Of a stretch of DNA of 64,000 nt, positions 46,475 to 55,102 are shown in pieces (the stretch's first letter is position 1; the number at the start of each line of letters is the position of its first letter). A model generated the notes under the pieces. The model saw only the letters and a list, made by a program, of their open reading frames with translations. It was not told where the DNA came from and did no database searches. The position numbers were made by a program, and so were the translations under genes. The DNA comes from Duganella sp. Root1480D1. GTDB lineage: Bacteria; Pseudomonadota; Gammaproteobacteria; Burkholderiales; Burkholderiaceae_D. The stretch covers positions 497,261 to 561,260 of the forward strand of contig NZ_LMFZ01000001.1 of the NCBI RefSeq assembly GCF_001427305.1, given 5' to 3'.

Positions 46475-47905
46475 GAAGTTCAGCGTGCGCTTATCAACAG
46501 CCAGCGCTGCTTCCTTGGTCGCTTCGGACAGCGATGGGTGTGCGTGGCAGATGCGCGCGATGTCTTCGGCCGAAGCCTTGAACTCCATCGCCACCACCGC
46601 TTCGGAGATCAGCTCAGAAGCCATCGGGCCAACAATGTGCACGCCCAGGATCTCGTCGGTAGCTGCATCGGCCAGGAACTTCACCATGCCGTTGGTATCG
46701 CCCAGCGCACGTGCGCGGCCGTTTGCCAGGAATGGGAAGGTACCGGCTTTGTAGGCCACGCCTTCAGCCTTCAGCTGCTGCTCGGTCTTGCCCACGGAAG
46801 CGATTTCCGGGTGGGTGTAGATAACGGACGGCAGGGTGTTGAAGTTGGTGTGGCCATGCTGGCCGGCGATGCGCTCAGCCACGGCAACCGCTTCTTCTTC
46901 CGCCTTGTGCGCCAGCATCGGGCCGCGTACCACGTCGCCGATTGCCCATACGTTCGGCAGGTTGGTCTTGCAGTCTTCGTCCACGGTAATCATGCCGCGC
47001 TCGTCGACAGCCAGGCCCACTTTGTCGGCGCCCAGGCCGATGGTGTTGGCGGTACGGCCGATCGACACGATCAGCTTGTCGAAGGTTGCCTTCTGCGCTT
47101 CGCCCTTGGCGTCGGTGTATTCAACGGTGACGTTGTTCTTGCCCGCTTCGACCTTGGTGATCTTGCAGGACAGGTTGATCGACAGGCCTTGCTTGACCAG
47201 CAGCTTGTGCGCTTCCTTGGCGATTTGCTCGTCGACTGCGCCCAGGAAGGTCGGCAGGCCTTCCAGCACGGTCACTTCGGAACCCAGGCGGCGCCATACG
47301 GAGCCCAGTTCCAGGCCGATCACGCCGGCGCCGATCACGCCCAGCTTGGCCGGAACGGTTTCGATGTTCAGGGCACCGGTGTTCGACAGGATCAGCTTCT
47401 CGTCGAACGGTGCGCCTGGCAGTGCGCGTGGGTTGGAGCCGGTCGCAACGATGATCTGCTTGCCGGTGATGGTCTCGGTGGTCTGGCCCGAAATGGCGAT
47501 CGGGTAGCCTTCAGCACCAGCGGCGCCGGCGAATGCGCCACGGCCGTGGAAGAAGGTGACCTTGTTCTTCTTGAACAGGAACAGGATGCCGTCGTTGTTT
47601 TGCTTAACAACGGTGTTCTTGCGCTTCAGCATCTGGCCGACGTCGAAGGACAGGCCTTGCACGTTGATGCCGTGCTCTTTGAAGCCGTGCGATGCGTGGT
47701 CGAAATGTTCGGACGATTGCAGCAGCGCTTTCGATGGGATGCAGCCCACGTTGGTGCAGGTGCCGCCTGGGGCTGGCTTGCCGGCGTCGTTGCTCCATTC
47801 GTCGATACAGGCTACGGCGAAGCCCAGTTGCGCTGCGCGGATGGCGGCGATGTAACCGCCAGGACCGGCGCCGATAACTACTACGTCAAATTGTTTGTTG
47901 CTCAT
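46472..47905 (-). CDS. lpdA: Dihydrolipoyl dehydrogenase (E3)
   Basis: 477 aa from the ATG at 47905. FAD dinucleotide fold VVVIGAGPGGYIAAIRAAQL (residues 8-27), redox disulphide GGTCTNVGCIPSKALL, NAD fold LGVIGAGVIGLELGSVWRRL, and the late dimer-face segment HAHPSLSEATKEA with the catalytic His-Glu pair. This E3 subunit reoxidises lipoamide of 2-oxoglutarate dehydrogenase. GGGAAA precedes the start. It is separated from odhB by a SHOCT-PspC gene. Its TAA starts a compound repeat. Confidence 0.97.
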   Translation of the reverse strand: MSNKQFDVVVIGAGPGGYIAAIRAAQLGFAVACIDEWSNDAGKPAPGGTCTNVGCIPSKALLQSSEHFDHASHGFKEHGINVQGLSFDVGQMLKRKNTVVKQNNDGILFLFKKNKVTFFHGRGAFAGAAGAEGYPIAISGQTTETITGKQIIVATGSNPRALPGAPFDEKLILSNTGALNIETVPAKLGVIGAGVIGLELGSVWRRLGSEVTVLEGLPTFLGAVDEQIAKEAHKLLVKQGLSINLSCKITKVEAGKNNVTVEYTDAKGEAQKATFDKLIVSIGRTANTIGLGADKVGLAVDERGMITVDEDCKTNLPNVWAIGDVVRGPMLAHKAEEEAVAVAERIAGQHGHTNFNTLPSVIYTHPEIASVGKTEQQLKAEGVAYKAGTFPFLANGRARALGDTNGMVKFLADAATDEILGVHIVGPMASELISEAVVAMEFKASAEDIARICHAHPSLSEATKEAALAVDKRTLNF

Positions 47906-47917
47906 GTCTTTTCCCAA

Positions 47918-48247
47918 TCATTGGTCGTCCGCAGGGACGAAAATCCACATAAGGATGTAAATCAGCCCGCCGAAGCCGAGGCATGTCGCGACCAGAACGA
48001 AGATCAGGCGCCAGATCCAGGACTCGATGCCGGACTGCCTGGCAATGCCGCCGCACACGCCGCCAAGCCAGCGGTCGGTGGTGGAGCGGCGCAGCTTGCC
48101 GACTTCGGCAGCGAAGTCGCCGCCTGGCTGTTGGCTGGCACCGCCGCCTTGCAGCAGCTTTTCCTTGGCACGGGCGAATTCTTCATCGCTCAGCGCACCG
48201 GCCTGGTGCAACTCGTGCAGACGCTTCAGTTCTTCGGAGACGCTCAT
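47918..48247 (-). CDS. SHOCT-PspC domain protein
   Basis: 109 aa from the ATG at 48247, preceded by GAAGGGAG. Residues 2-34 (EELKRLHELHQAGALSDEEF) are a SHOCT short helical domain; residues 50-105 are a PspC domain (RWLGGVCGGIARQSGIESWI and a membrane helix LIFVLVATCLGFGGLIYIL). PspC-type proteins sense membrane stress. The gene lies between odhB and lpdA in the 2-oxoglutarate dehydrogenase operon, an unusual insertion, with a compound repeat between odhB and it. In-frame codons continue upstream through the repeat. Confidence 0.85.
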   Translation of the reverse strand: MSVSEELKRLHELHQAGALSDEEFARAKEKLLQGGGASQQPGGDFAAEVGKLRRSTTDRWLGGVCGGIARQSGIESWIWRLIFVLVATCLGFGGLIYILMWIFVPADDQ

Positions 48248-48267
48248 GTGACTCCCTTCGGATTTTT

Positions 48268-48339
48268 TAAACCGGTAAACCAGTGTCAGACCCGCAGGGT
48301 CTGACACTAACCGGTAACAGACACCGGTTTACCGGTTTA
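48268..48339 (-). repeat. Compound repeat, copy 3, shortened (odhB 3' end)
   Basis: On the minus strand it begins with the odhB stop TAA (48339-48337) and ACCGGTAAACC, continues GGTGTCTGTTACCGGTT, where the first hairpin has lost its second half, and then has an intact AGTGTCAGACC/GGTCTGACACT hairpin and GGTTTACCGGTTTA. The deleted first hairpin points to decay of a once full element. Confidence 0.88.
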
Positions 48340-49575
48340 CAGGTCCAGCAGCAGGCGTGCCGGATCTTCCAGGGCTTCCTTCATTGCCACCAGGCCCAGG
48401 ACAGCTTCGCGGCCGTCGATGATGCGGTGGTCGTAGGACATCGCCAGGTAGTTCATTGGGCGAATCACGATCTGGCCGTCAACGACAACAGCGCGGTCCT
48501 TGGTGGCGTGCACGCCCAGGATTGCCGATTGTGGTGGGTTGATGATCGGGGTCGACAGCATGGAGCCGAAGGTACCGCCGTTCGAGATGGAGAAGGTACC
48601 GCCGGTCAGGTCTTCCAGGGTCAGCTTGCCTTCTTTGGCTTTCGCGCCGAATTCGCCGATCTTCTTCTCGATCTCGGCGATGCTCATCTGGTCTGCGTTG
48701 CGCAGGATAGGCACTACCAGGCCGCGTGGCGAGCCCACGGCGATACCGATGTCGAAGTAGCCGTGGTAGACGATGTTGTTGCCGTCAACCGAAGCGTTCA
48801 GGATCGGGTACTTCTTCAGCGCGTGCACAGCGGCCTTGACGAAGAAGGACATGAAGCCCAGCTTGACGCCGTGTTCTTTCTCGAACTTGTCCTTGTACTT
48901 GTTACGCAGGTCCATGACCGGCTTCATGTCCACTTCGTTGAAAGTGGTCAGGATGGCGTTGGTGGATTGCGATTCAACCAGGCGCTCGGCGATACGTGCA
49001 CGCAGGCGGCTCATTGGCACGCGCTCTTCCGGACGGTCGCCCAGGTTGGCGGCTGCTGGAGCGGCAACCTTCTGCAGTTGCGCCTTAGGGGCGGCTGGTG
49101 CCAGCGGAGCTGGAGCGGCTGGTTTCGGTGCAGCGGCTGCAGCCAGGGCATCGCCCTTGGTCACGCGGCCGTCTTTGCCGGAACCGGCTACGTCGGAAGC
49201 GGCGATGCCGGCTTCGGACAGGATCTTGGCCGCGGCTGGCATGGCAACGCCGGACTTGTCGGCGGCAGCGGCTGGAGCGGCAGCGGCTGGAGCAGCGGCA
49301 GCAGCAGGAGCCGATGGGGTTGCGCCGGCAGCAGCTTCGGTATCGATGATGGCGATCACTTCGCCGGCCACCACGGTGGCGCCGTCGGCCTTGATCACTT
49401 GCACAACCACGCCTGCGGCTGGTGCTGGCAGTTCCAGGACAACCTTGTCGGTCTCGATGTCGATCATGTTTTCGTCGCGGGCCACTGCCTCGCCGACTTT
49501 CTTGTGCCAGGCCAGCAGGGTCGCTTCAGCGACGGATTCCGACAGTTGAGGAACTTTAACTTCGATTTGTGCCAT
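48337..49575 (-). CDS. odhB: Dihydrolipoyllysine succinyltransferase (E2o)
   Basis: 412 aa from the ATG at 49575 ([20 protein letters not shown]). Lipoyl domain residues 1-80 with lysine in [13 protein letters not shown] (around residue 44), an Ala/Pro linker, a peripheral-subunit-binding domain ([20 protein letters not shown]) and the catalytic domain with the active-site motif [13 protein letters not shown] near the C-terminus. It transfers succinyl from lipoamide to CoA. It lies 74 bp downstream of sucA. The stop is followed directly by compound repeat copy 3. Confidence 0.97.
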   Translation of the reverse strand: MAQIEVKVPQLSESVAEATLLAWHKKVGEAVARDENMIDIETDKVVLELPAPAAGVVVQVIKADGATVVAGEVIAIIDTEAAAGATPSAPAAAAAPAAAAPAAAADKSGVAMPAAAKILSEAGIAASDVAGSGKDGRVTKGDALAAAAAPKPAAPAPLAPAAPKAQLQKVAAPAAANLGDRPEERVPMSRLRARIAERLVESQSTNAILTTFNEVDMKPVMDLRNKYKDKFEKEHGVKLGFMSFFVKAAVHALKKYPILNASVDGNNIVYHGYFDIGIAVGSPRGLVVPILRNADQMSIAEIEKKIGEFGAKAKEGKLTLEDLTGGTFSISNGGTFGSMLSTPIINPPQSAILGVHATKDRAVVVDGQIVIRPMNYLAMSYDHRIIDGREAVLGLVAMKEALEDPARLLLDL

Positions 49576-49649
49576 TTGTTTTTTACTCCGAATTTTGTGT
49601 ATTTTTCGCGCCGCCCGCATCACGCGGGCGGCTCACCCGCTTGATGCGA

Positions 49650-52505
49650 TTACTTGGTCAGGATGAAGCCTTTCAGCTTCGAGAACGCGGTTTCCAGCAG
49701 GTCTTTCTGCTGCGCGTAGTGCTTGTCGTAGTAACCCACGGCAGGCGAAGCGGAAGCAGGACGGCCGGCGTATGCCAGCTTCTGGCCCGATTCCATAGCC
49801 TCGAAGATGTTGTGCTGGATCTGGAACCAAGGACCCTGGTTCTGCGGCTCGTCCTGCGCCCACACCACTTCGGTCAGGTTCGGGAACTTCTTCAGTTCAG
49901 CAGCGAACGCCTTGTGCGGGAACGGATACAGCTGCTCGATACGCACGATGGCGGTATCGGTCGCGCCGCGGGTCTTGCGGGTGTTCACGATGTCGTAGTA
50001 CACCTTGCCGGAGCAGGCGATCACGCGCTTGACCTTCTTGGCGTCGATCGACTCGTCCACTTCGCCGATCACGGTCTGGAAGGCGCCCTTGGCCAGTTGT
50101 TCCAGCGCGGAACCAGCATCCTTGTTGCGCAGCAGCGACTTAGGAGTCAGGATCACCAGCGGCTTGCGGAACTGGCGCACCATCTGGCGGCGCAGCACGT
50201 GGAAGATCTGCGCGGCGGTGGTCGGCTGCACAACTTGCATATTGTTGTCAGCGCACAGCTGCAGGAAACGCTCCGGGCGGCACGACGAGTGCTCTGGGCC
50301 CTGGCCTTCGTAGCCGTGCGGCAGCATCATGACCAGGCCGGAAGCACGGCCCCACTTCACTTCGCCGGAGCTGATGAACTGGTCGATCACAACCTGGGCG
50401 CCGTTGACGAAGTCGCCGAACTGGGCTTCCCAGATGGTCAGGGTGTTAGGCTCGGCGGTCGAGTAGCCGTATTCGAAGCCCAGCACTGCCTCTTCGGACA
50501 GCACGGAGTCGATCACGGTGAACGGTGCCTGGCCTTCCGCGATGTTTTGCAGAGGGATGTAGGTGCCAGCGTCCCAACGTTCGCGGTTCTGGTCGTGCAG
50601 CACGGCGTGACGGTGGGTGAAGGTGCCGCGGCCGGCGTCCTGGCCGGTCAGGCGCACTGCGTAGCCGGAGGAAACCAGGGACGCGAAGGCCAGGTGTTCG
50701 CCCATGCCCCAGTCCAGGTTCATTTCGCCCTTGCCCATGGTGGAACGGTCAGCCAGGACCTTCTCCACCAGCGAGTGCACCTTGAAGCTCTCAGGCACGG
50801 TGGTGATGGCGGTTGCCAGGCGTTTCAGTTCGGTCATCGGCACGGCGGTATCGGCCGCGTCGGTCCACTTGCGGTTCAGGAACGGCAGCCAGTCAACAGC
50901 GTACTTGTTCTTGAAGTTGGAGATCACTGGATCGACGGTGTGCTTGCCCTGGTCCATCGCAGCGCGGTAAGCGGCCACCATGACGTCGCCGCCATCGGCC
51001 GGAATCACGCCCTGGGTGGCCAGCTTGTCCGCGTACAGCTTGCGGGTGCCTGGGTGCTTGGCGATCTTCTTGTACATCAGCGGCTGGGTCAGCGCCGGGG
51101 TGTCCTGCTCGTTGTGGCCCAGTTTGCGGAAGCAGATGATGTCGACAACGATGTCTTTCTTGAACTGCAGGCGGTAGTCCAGCGCGATCTGCGAAGCCAG
51201 GACCACGGCTTCAGGATCGTCGGCGTTCACGTGCAGCACAGGCGCTTCGATCATCTTCACGACGTCGGAGCAGTAAATGGTGGAACGTGCATCGCGTGGA
51301 TCGGAAGTGGTGAAGCCGATCTGGTTGTTGATCACGATGTGCACGGTGCCGCCGGTGCCGTAGCCGCGGGTCTGCGCCAGGTTCAGGGTTTCCATCACAA
51401 CGCCCTGACCGGCGAATGCCGCGTCGCCGTGTACCAGGATCGGCAGCACTTGCGCGCCGTGCGCGTCGCCGCGGCGGTCCATACGTGCCTTCACGGAACC
51501 TTCTACCACAGGGTTGACGATTTCCAGGTGGGACGGGTTAAACGCCAGCGACAGGTGGACCGGGCCGCCTGCGGTGGAGATATCGGACGAAAAGCCCTGG
51601 TGGTATTTCACGTCGCCTGCCGGCAGGTCGTCGGCGTGCTTGCCTTCGAATTCCTCGAACAGGTCCTTAGGCGCCTTGCCCAGGGTGTTCACCAGCACGT
51701 TCAGGCGGCCGCGGTGGGCCATGCCGATAACAATTTCCTGCACGCCCTTTTCGCCGGCGCGCTGGATCACTTCGTCCAGGGAAGCGATGAAGGTCTCGCC
51801 GCCTTCCAGCGAGAAGCGCTTCTGGCCGACGTACTTGGTATGGAGGTAGCGTTCCAGGCCTTCAGCTGCGGTCAGGCGCTCCAGGATGTGCTTCTTCTTT
51901 TCGGCGGTGAAGGCCGGGGTCGAACGGATCGACTCCAGGCGCTCCTGCAACCAGCGCTTTTCGGCTGGGTCGGAGATGTACATGTATTCCGCGCCGACGG
52001 AGCGGGTGTAGGTATCTTTCAGCAGGTTGGTCAGGTCGCGCAGGGTCGCGGTCTCTGGGCCGAAGTAGGTGTTGCTGATGTTGAAGACGGTATCCTGGTC
52101 GGCATCGGTGAAGCCGTAGAACGACGGTTCCAGTTCAGGAATGCTCGGACGTTCCTGGCGCTGCAGCGGATCCAGGTTGGCCCAGCGAGAGCCCAGGTAG
52201 CGGTAGGCTGCGATCAGCTGGGTAGCGGCCACGCGCTTGCGGCCCATTTCAGCGTCGGACGAAGCGACGATGGTGCGGATGGGACCAGCTTTCGCGCGTT
52301 CGGCGAAGGAAGCAATGACGGACGAGTGAACGACGTCTGGCTTGGCGCTGCCGTCAACGGCAGGCACGTTCTGCATGGCGTCGAAGTACTGGCGCCAGTT
52401 GTCTGGCACGGAGCCAGGATTTTCGAGGTACGCCTCGTACAGCTCTTCTACGTAAGGCGCGTTCCCACCAAACAGGTAGGAATTGGACGTCTGTTGTTGC
52501 ATCAT
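49650..52505 (-). CDS. sucA: 2-oxoglutarate dehydrogenase E1 component
   Basis: 951 aa from the ATG at 52505, preceded by AGGTGAG; a codon later at 52502 is a second ATG. TPP-binding features: IGMAHRGRLNVLVNTLGKAP, GDAAFAGQGVVMETLNLAQT, and the pyrimidine-domain segment YEGQGPEHSSCRPERFLQLC. N-terminal LFGGNAPYVEELYEAYLENP is the E2-binding extension. It decarboxylates 2-oxoglutarate in the TCA cycle and heads the sucA-odhB operon, with lpdA following after the SHOCT-PspC gene. Longer upstream codons run into the promoter region and are rejected. Confidence 0.97.
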   Translation of the reverse strand: MMQQQTSNSYLFGGNAPYVEELYEAYLENPGSVPDNWRQYFDAMQNVPAVDGSAKPDVVHSSVIASFAERAKAGPIRTIVASSDAEMGRKRVAATQLIAAYRYLGSRWANLDPLQRQERPSIPELEPSFYGFTDADQDTVFNISNTYFGPETATLRDLTNLLKDTYTRSVGAEYMYISDPAEKRWLQERLESIRSTPAFTAEKKKHILERLTAAEGLERYLHTKYVGQKRFSLEGGETFIASLDEVIQRAGEKGVQEIVIGMAHRGRLNVLVNTLGKAPKDLFEEFEGKHADDLPAGDVKYHQGFSSDISTAGGPVHLSLAFNPSHLEIVNPVVEGSVKARMDRRGDAHGAQVLPILVHGDAAFAGQGVVMETLNLAQTRGYGTGGTVHIVINNQIGFTTSDPRDARSTIYCSDVVKMIEAPVLHVNADDPEAVVLASQIALDYRLQFKKDIVVDIICFRKLGHNEQDTPALTQPLMYKKIAKHPGTRKLYADKLATQGVIPADGGDVMVAAYRAAMDQGKHTVDPVISNFKNKYAVDWLPFLNRKWTDAADTAVPMTELKRLATAITTVPESFKVHSLVEKVLADRSTMGKGEMNLDWGMGEHLAFASLVSSGYAVRLTGQDAGRGTFTHRHAVLHDQNRERWDAGTYIPLQNIAEGQAPFTVIDSVLSEEAVLGFEYGYSTAEPNTLTIWEAQFGDFVNGAQVVIDQFISSGEVKWGRASGLVMMLPHGYEGQGPEHSSCRPERFLQLCADNNMQVVQPTTAAQIFHVLRRQMVRQFRKPLVILTPKSLLRNKDAGSALEQLAKGAFQTVIGEVDESIDAKKVKRVIACSGKVYYDIVNTRKTRGATDTAIVRIEQLYPFPHKAFAAELKKFPNLTEVVWAQDEPQNQGPWFQIQHNIFEAMESGQKLAYAGRPASASPAVGYYDKHYAQQKDLLETAFSKLKGFILTK

Positions 52506-52679
52506 TTCTTTGCTCACCTTTCTTCGCGCTTCGCGAGGAATTAGCGGGTTGTTCAAACCTTCCGCGACACGGCCTGACCGGTTAGCGGATTGCACATCAA
52601 GTTGTGGGGAAGGGCTCTGTTGTTTCCAGATTTTCCAAAAACGGTCGCCTAGCATAGCACTGTCATTGAACTGAAACAA

Positions 52680-53579
52680 CTAAAACTCCGATCCGTGCCG
52701 GGCGAACCAGTCGGCCAGATAGTCCAGCAAGACCCGCAGTGCAGGCGGCATGTGCTGGCGCGATGTATATATTGCATGAATCCCCAAAGCCTGCGGTTGC
52801 CACTCCGGCAAGACCTGCAGCAGACGGCCCGTCGCCACTTCCGGCATGACCACGAAGCGCGGCTGCATGGCGATGCCAGCCCCCTGCCCGGCCGCCGCCA
52901 GCAGCGCCATCGACTCGTTGGAAGACAGGTTGCCGCCGACTGGCACCTCCTGCGGCAACTCACCATCACGCGCCAGGGCCCACACGCTCTTGCCGAAATA
53001 GCTATACGCCAGGCAGTTGTGCCGCGCCAGGTCCTGAGGCGCGGCAGGCTCGCCGTGTTCGGCCAGGTAGGACGGCGCCGCCGCCAGCATCGAGCGGCAT
53101 TCGCCGAGCTTGCGCGCAATCTGGTTCGGCTCCAGCGCATTGGTAATCCGGATCGCCAGGTCGATGCGCTGCTCGACCAGGTTGACGGCGCGGTTATCGA
53201 CCTGCAGGTCCACCGTCACTTGCGGATACTGGCGCAGGAAACTTGCCAGCGCGTCGGACAGCGCAGTCTGCGCCAGGAACTGCGCGCAGGCTACCCGCAG
53301 CAAGCCACGCGGCTCCCCTGCTCCCGCCTCGCCCGCAGACGGAATCGCCCCGGCCAGCGCCAGCAGCTCGCGGCAGCGGGCCAGCGTCACCTCACCCGCC
53401 GCGGTCAGTCCCAGGCGGCGCGTGGTCCGGTGCAGCAGCCGCGCACCCGCCCACTCCTCCATCTCCGCCAGGTAACGCGTCACCATGGCGCGCGACATAT
53501 CCAGCGCCTCAGCGGCGCCTGCCAGGCTGCCGCGTTCAGCGATGGTGATAAAGACGTTGGCAGAGGCAATGCGATCCAT
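52680..53579 (-). CDS. LysR family transcriptional regulator
   Basis: 299 aa. N-terminal winged helix (NVFITIAERGSLAGAAEALD, then MSRAMVTRYLAEMEEWAGAR), followed by the two-domain LysR effector part (GEPRGLLRVACAQFLAQTAL, IRITNALEPNQIARKLGECR). Effector is unknown. It is divergent from the metallo-hydrolase gene; a short palindrome sits in the 100-bp interval, so it probably controls that gene and itself. The gene belongs to the common group in which LysR pairs with an exported or redox enzyme. Confidence 0.92.
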   Translation of the reverse strand: MDRIASANVFITIAERGSLAGAAEALDMSRAMVTRYLAEMEEWAGARLLHRTTRRLGLTAAGEVTLARCRELLALAGAIPSAGEAGAGEPRGLLRVACAQFLAQTALSDALASFLRQYPQVTVDLQVDNRAVNLVEQRIDLAIRITNALEPNQIARKLGECRSMLAAAPSYLAEHGEPAAPQDLARHNCLAYSYFGKSVWALARDGELPQEVPVGGNLSSNESMALLAAAGQGAGIAMQPRFVVMPEVATGRLLQVLPEWQPQALGIHAIYTSRQHMPPALRVLLDYLADWFARHGSEF

Positions 53580-53586
53580 ATGAACG

Positions 53587-53601
53587 ATTTATGCAATAAA
53601 T
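53587..53601. promoter_or_regulatory. LysR-type binding palindrome
   Basis: ATTTATGCAATAAAT: arms ATTTAT/ATAAAT with GCA between, containing a T-N11-A pattern (T53588 to A53600). Eight bases before the LysR ATG (53579) and 79 bp before the hydrolase ATG (53680), in the divergent interval. A typical LysR target site. Confidence 0.5.
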
Positions 53602-53679
53602 AGTTTCAATATATCCTATTTTTCGATCATGTCCGGCGGCCTACACTGGCGTCATCCACTCACCGAAAGGAATACCGAC

Positions 53680-54528
53680 ATGATCAAGCAGACCCTCGCC
53701 GCAGCCGCCTTCGCCGCAACCACCGCAGGCGCCGCCGCCGCCCCGCTGACGCTGGAAGTCTTCAACCCGGGCGAAGCCGCCATCTTCCCGGTCGCCTCCG
53801 TGCTGGTAAAAGGCCAGAAAGACGCCGTGCTGGTCGACGCCCAGTTCTCGCGCGCCGAAGCCGAAAAGCTGGCCGCCCAGATCAAGGCCAGCGGCAAGCG
53901 CCTGACCACTATTTATGTCAGCCACGGCGACCCGGACTTCTACTTCGGCCTGGACGTGCTGAAAGCCGCCTTCCCGCAAGCACGCATCGTGGCGCGCGGC
54001 ACCACCATCGCCGCCATGGAAAAGAAAGCCCAGGCCAAAGTCGCCTACTGGGGCCCAATTCTCGGCGCCAACGCCCCGAAAGGCGTAGTGATGCCGGAAC
54101 TGCTGCAAGGCGACATCGAACTGGAAGGCCAGAAGCTGCAAGTCAAAGGCCAGGGCGACCGCAGCTACGTATGGATTCCATCGATCAAAGCCGTGGTGGG
54201 GGGCGTGGTGCTGTTCAAAGGCCTGCACGTCTGGGTCGCCGATACCCAGACGCCGGAATCGCGCGCCCAATGGCTGTCCGTACTGGATGAAATGGCCAGC
54301 CTGAAGCCAGCGACGGTCGTCCCAGGCCACTTCGCCCCCGGCTCCGCGCTGACGCCGGACGCCATCAGCTACACCGCCGACTACCTGCGCCGCTTCGAAG
54401 CAGCCACCCCGGCCGCCGCCGACAGCGCCGCCCTGGTCGCCGCCATGAAGTCCGCTTACCCGCAAGCCGGCCTCGAAAGCGCCCTGCAACTGAGCGCCAA
54501 AGTCGCCAAGGGCGAACTGGCCTGGTAA
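53680..54528 (+). CDS. Exported metallo-beta-lactamase fold hydrolase
   Basis: 282 aa. Signal peptide MIKQTLAAAAFAATTAGAAA. The metallo-beta-lactamase fold is visible: AVLVDAQFSRAEAEKLAAQI, IYVSHGDPDFYFGLDVLKAA (SHGDPDFYFG stands where HxHxDH is usual), and VVPGHFAPGSALTPDAI with His late. The HxHxDH site is thus degraded (S-H-G-D-P-D), as in the Vmh-type subgroup, so metal use is uncertain. Starts at ATG 53680. Divergent from the LysR gene; followed by a GTGTCACACC inverted repeat. Confidence 0.75.
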   Translation: MIKQTLAAAAFAATTAGAAAAPLTLEVFNPGEAAIFPVASVLVKGQKDAVLVDAQFSRAEAEKLAAQIKASGKRLTTIYVSHGDPDFYFGLDVLKAAFPQARIVARGTTIAAMEKKAQAKVAYWGPILGANAPKGVVMPELLQGDIELEGQKLQVKGQGDRSYVWIPSIKAVVGGVVLFKGLHVWVADTQTPESRAQWLSVLDEMASLKPATVVPGHFAPGSALTPDAISYTADYLRRFEAATPAAADSAALVAAMKSAYPQAGLESALQLSAKVAKGELAW

Positions 54529-54544
54529 TCCCCCACTGCCCAGC

Positions 54545-54649
54545 CCGTGTCACACCATGGGGTCACACCCCGAGTGTGACACGAGCTCAAGTGCAGTGCG
54601 GTCGAGCCCGTGTCACACTTAGGGTGTGACCCCATGGTGTGACACGAGG
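54545..54649. repeat. Large inverted repeat, GTGTCACACC type
   Basis: Left arm near 54545-54584 and right arm near 54610-54649 are reverse complements over about 38 bases with a few differences, and each arm is itself palindromic (CGTGTCACAC ... GTGTGACACG). Spacer about 25 bases. It lies 17 bp after the hydrolase stop and about 80 bp before the BlaI-like gene. Same architecture as the GTGTCAGACCC elements but a different core. Confidence 0.85.
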
Positions 54650-54678
54650 TCAGCCGTTCATCGGCGTAGACTTTTGTG

Positions 54679-54723
54679 TCTAGATCATTTATTCTAGATC
54701 CATCGATGTTCTTCCTGGATCTA
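54679..54723. promoter_or_regulatory. Candidate operator of the BlaI-type repressor
   Basis: Two direct copies of TCTAGATC (54679-54686 and 54693-54700) and an inverted pair TAGATCCA (54695-54702) / TGGATCTA (54716-54723) directly before the ATG at 54726. The repeats look like repressor sites; this is not the TACA/TGTA site known for staphylococcal BlaI. Confidence 0.45.
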
Positions 54724-54725
54724 TC

Positions 54726-55097
54726 ATGGCCCTGCCGAAACCTACCCCGAGTGAACTGGAAATGCTGCGCTTGTTGTTTGCGCTGGGCCCGGCGACCGCA
54801 CGGCAAGTGCATGAGGCGGCCGTGCAAACGCGGCCGGATATGCAATACGCCACCGTGCTGCGCCTCCTGCAAGTGATGCATACCAAGGGCTTGCTGAACC
54901 GGGACGAAAGCCAGCGCGCCCACGTCTACTCCCCGGCCGAACAGCAGGACTCGATCCAGACCTCACTGCTGAAGGACTTGATCCATAAAGCTTTTGCCGG
55001 CTCCGGCAAGGCCCTGGTGCTTGCTGCGCTGAAAGGCGGTACCGTCAGCGCCAGGGAACGCGCCGAAATCCGAGCCTTGCTCGACGAAGAAAAGTAA
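54726..55097 (+). CDS. BlaI/MecI/CopY-type repressor
   Basis: 123 aa. Winged-helix fold: PTPSELEMLRLLFALGPATA with a Glu-Leu-Glu N-helix, recognition region MQYATVLRLLQVMHTKGLLN, a wing with RDESQRAHVYSPAEQ, and a dimerisation helix. BlaI repressors normally sit next to a BlaR1/M56 sensor protease. Here the next gene, 5 bp away, is instead an LRR protein kinase, suggesting a different sensing route. It is preceded by repeated TCTAGATC motifs. Confidence 0.9.
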   Translation: MALPKPTPSELEMLRLLFALGPATARQVHEAAVQTRPDMQYATVLRLLQVMHTKGLLNRDESQRAHVYSPAEQQDSIQTSLLKDLIHKAFAGSGKALVLAALKGGTVSARERAEIRALLDEEK

Positions 55098-55102
55098 TCC
55101 CG

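Noticed and set aside
49569..52544. 991-codon plus-strand frame opposite sucA
   Set aside because: Antisense shadow produced by GC-rich codon bias; sucA on the minus strand has complete domains.
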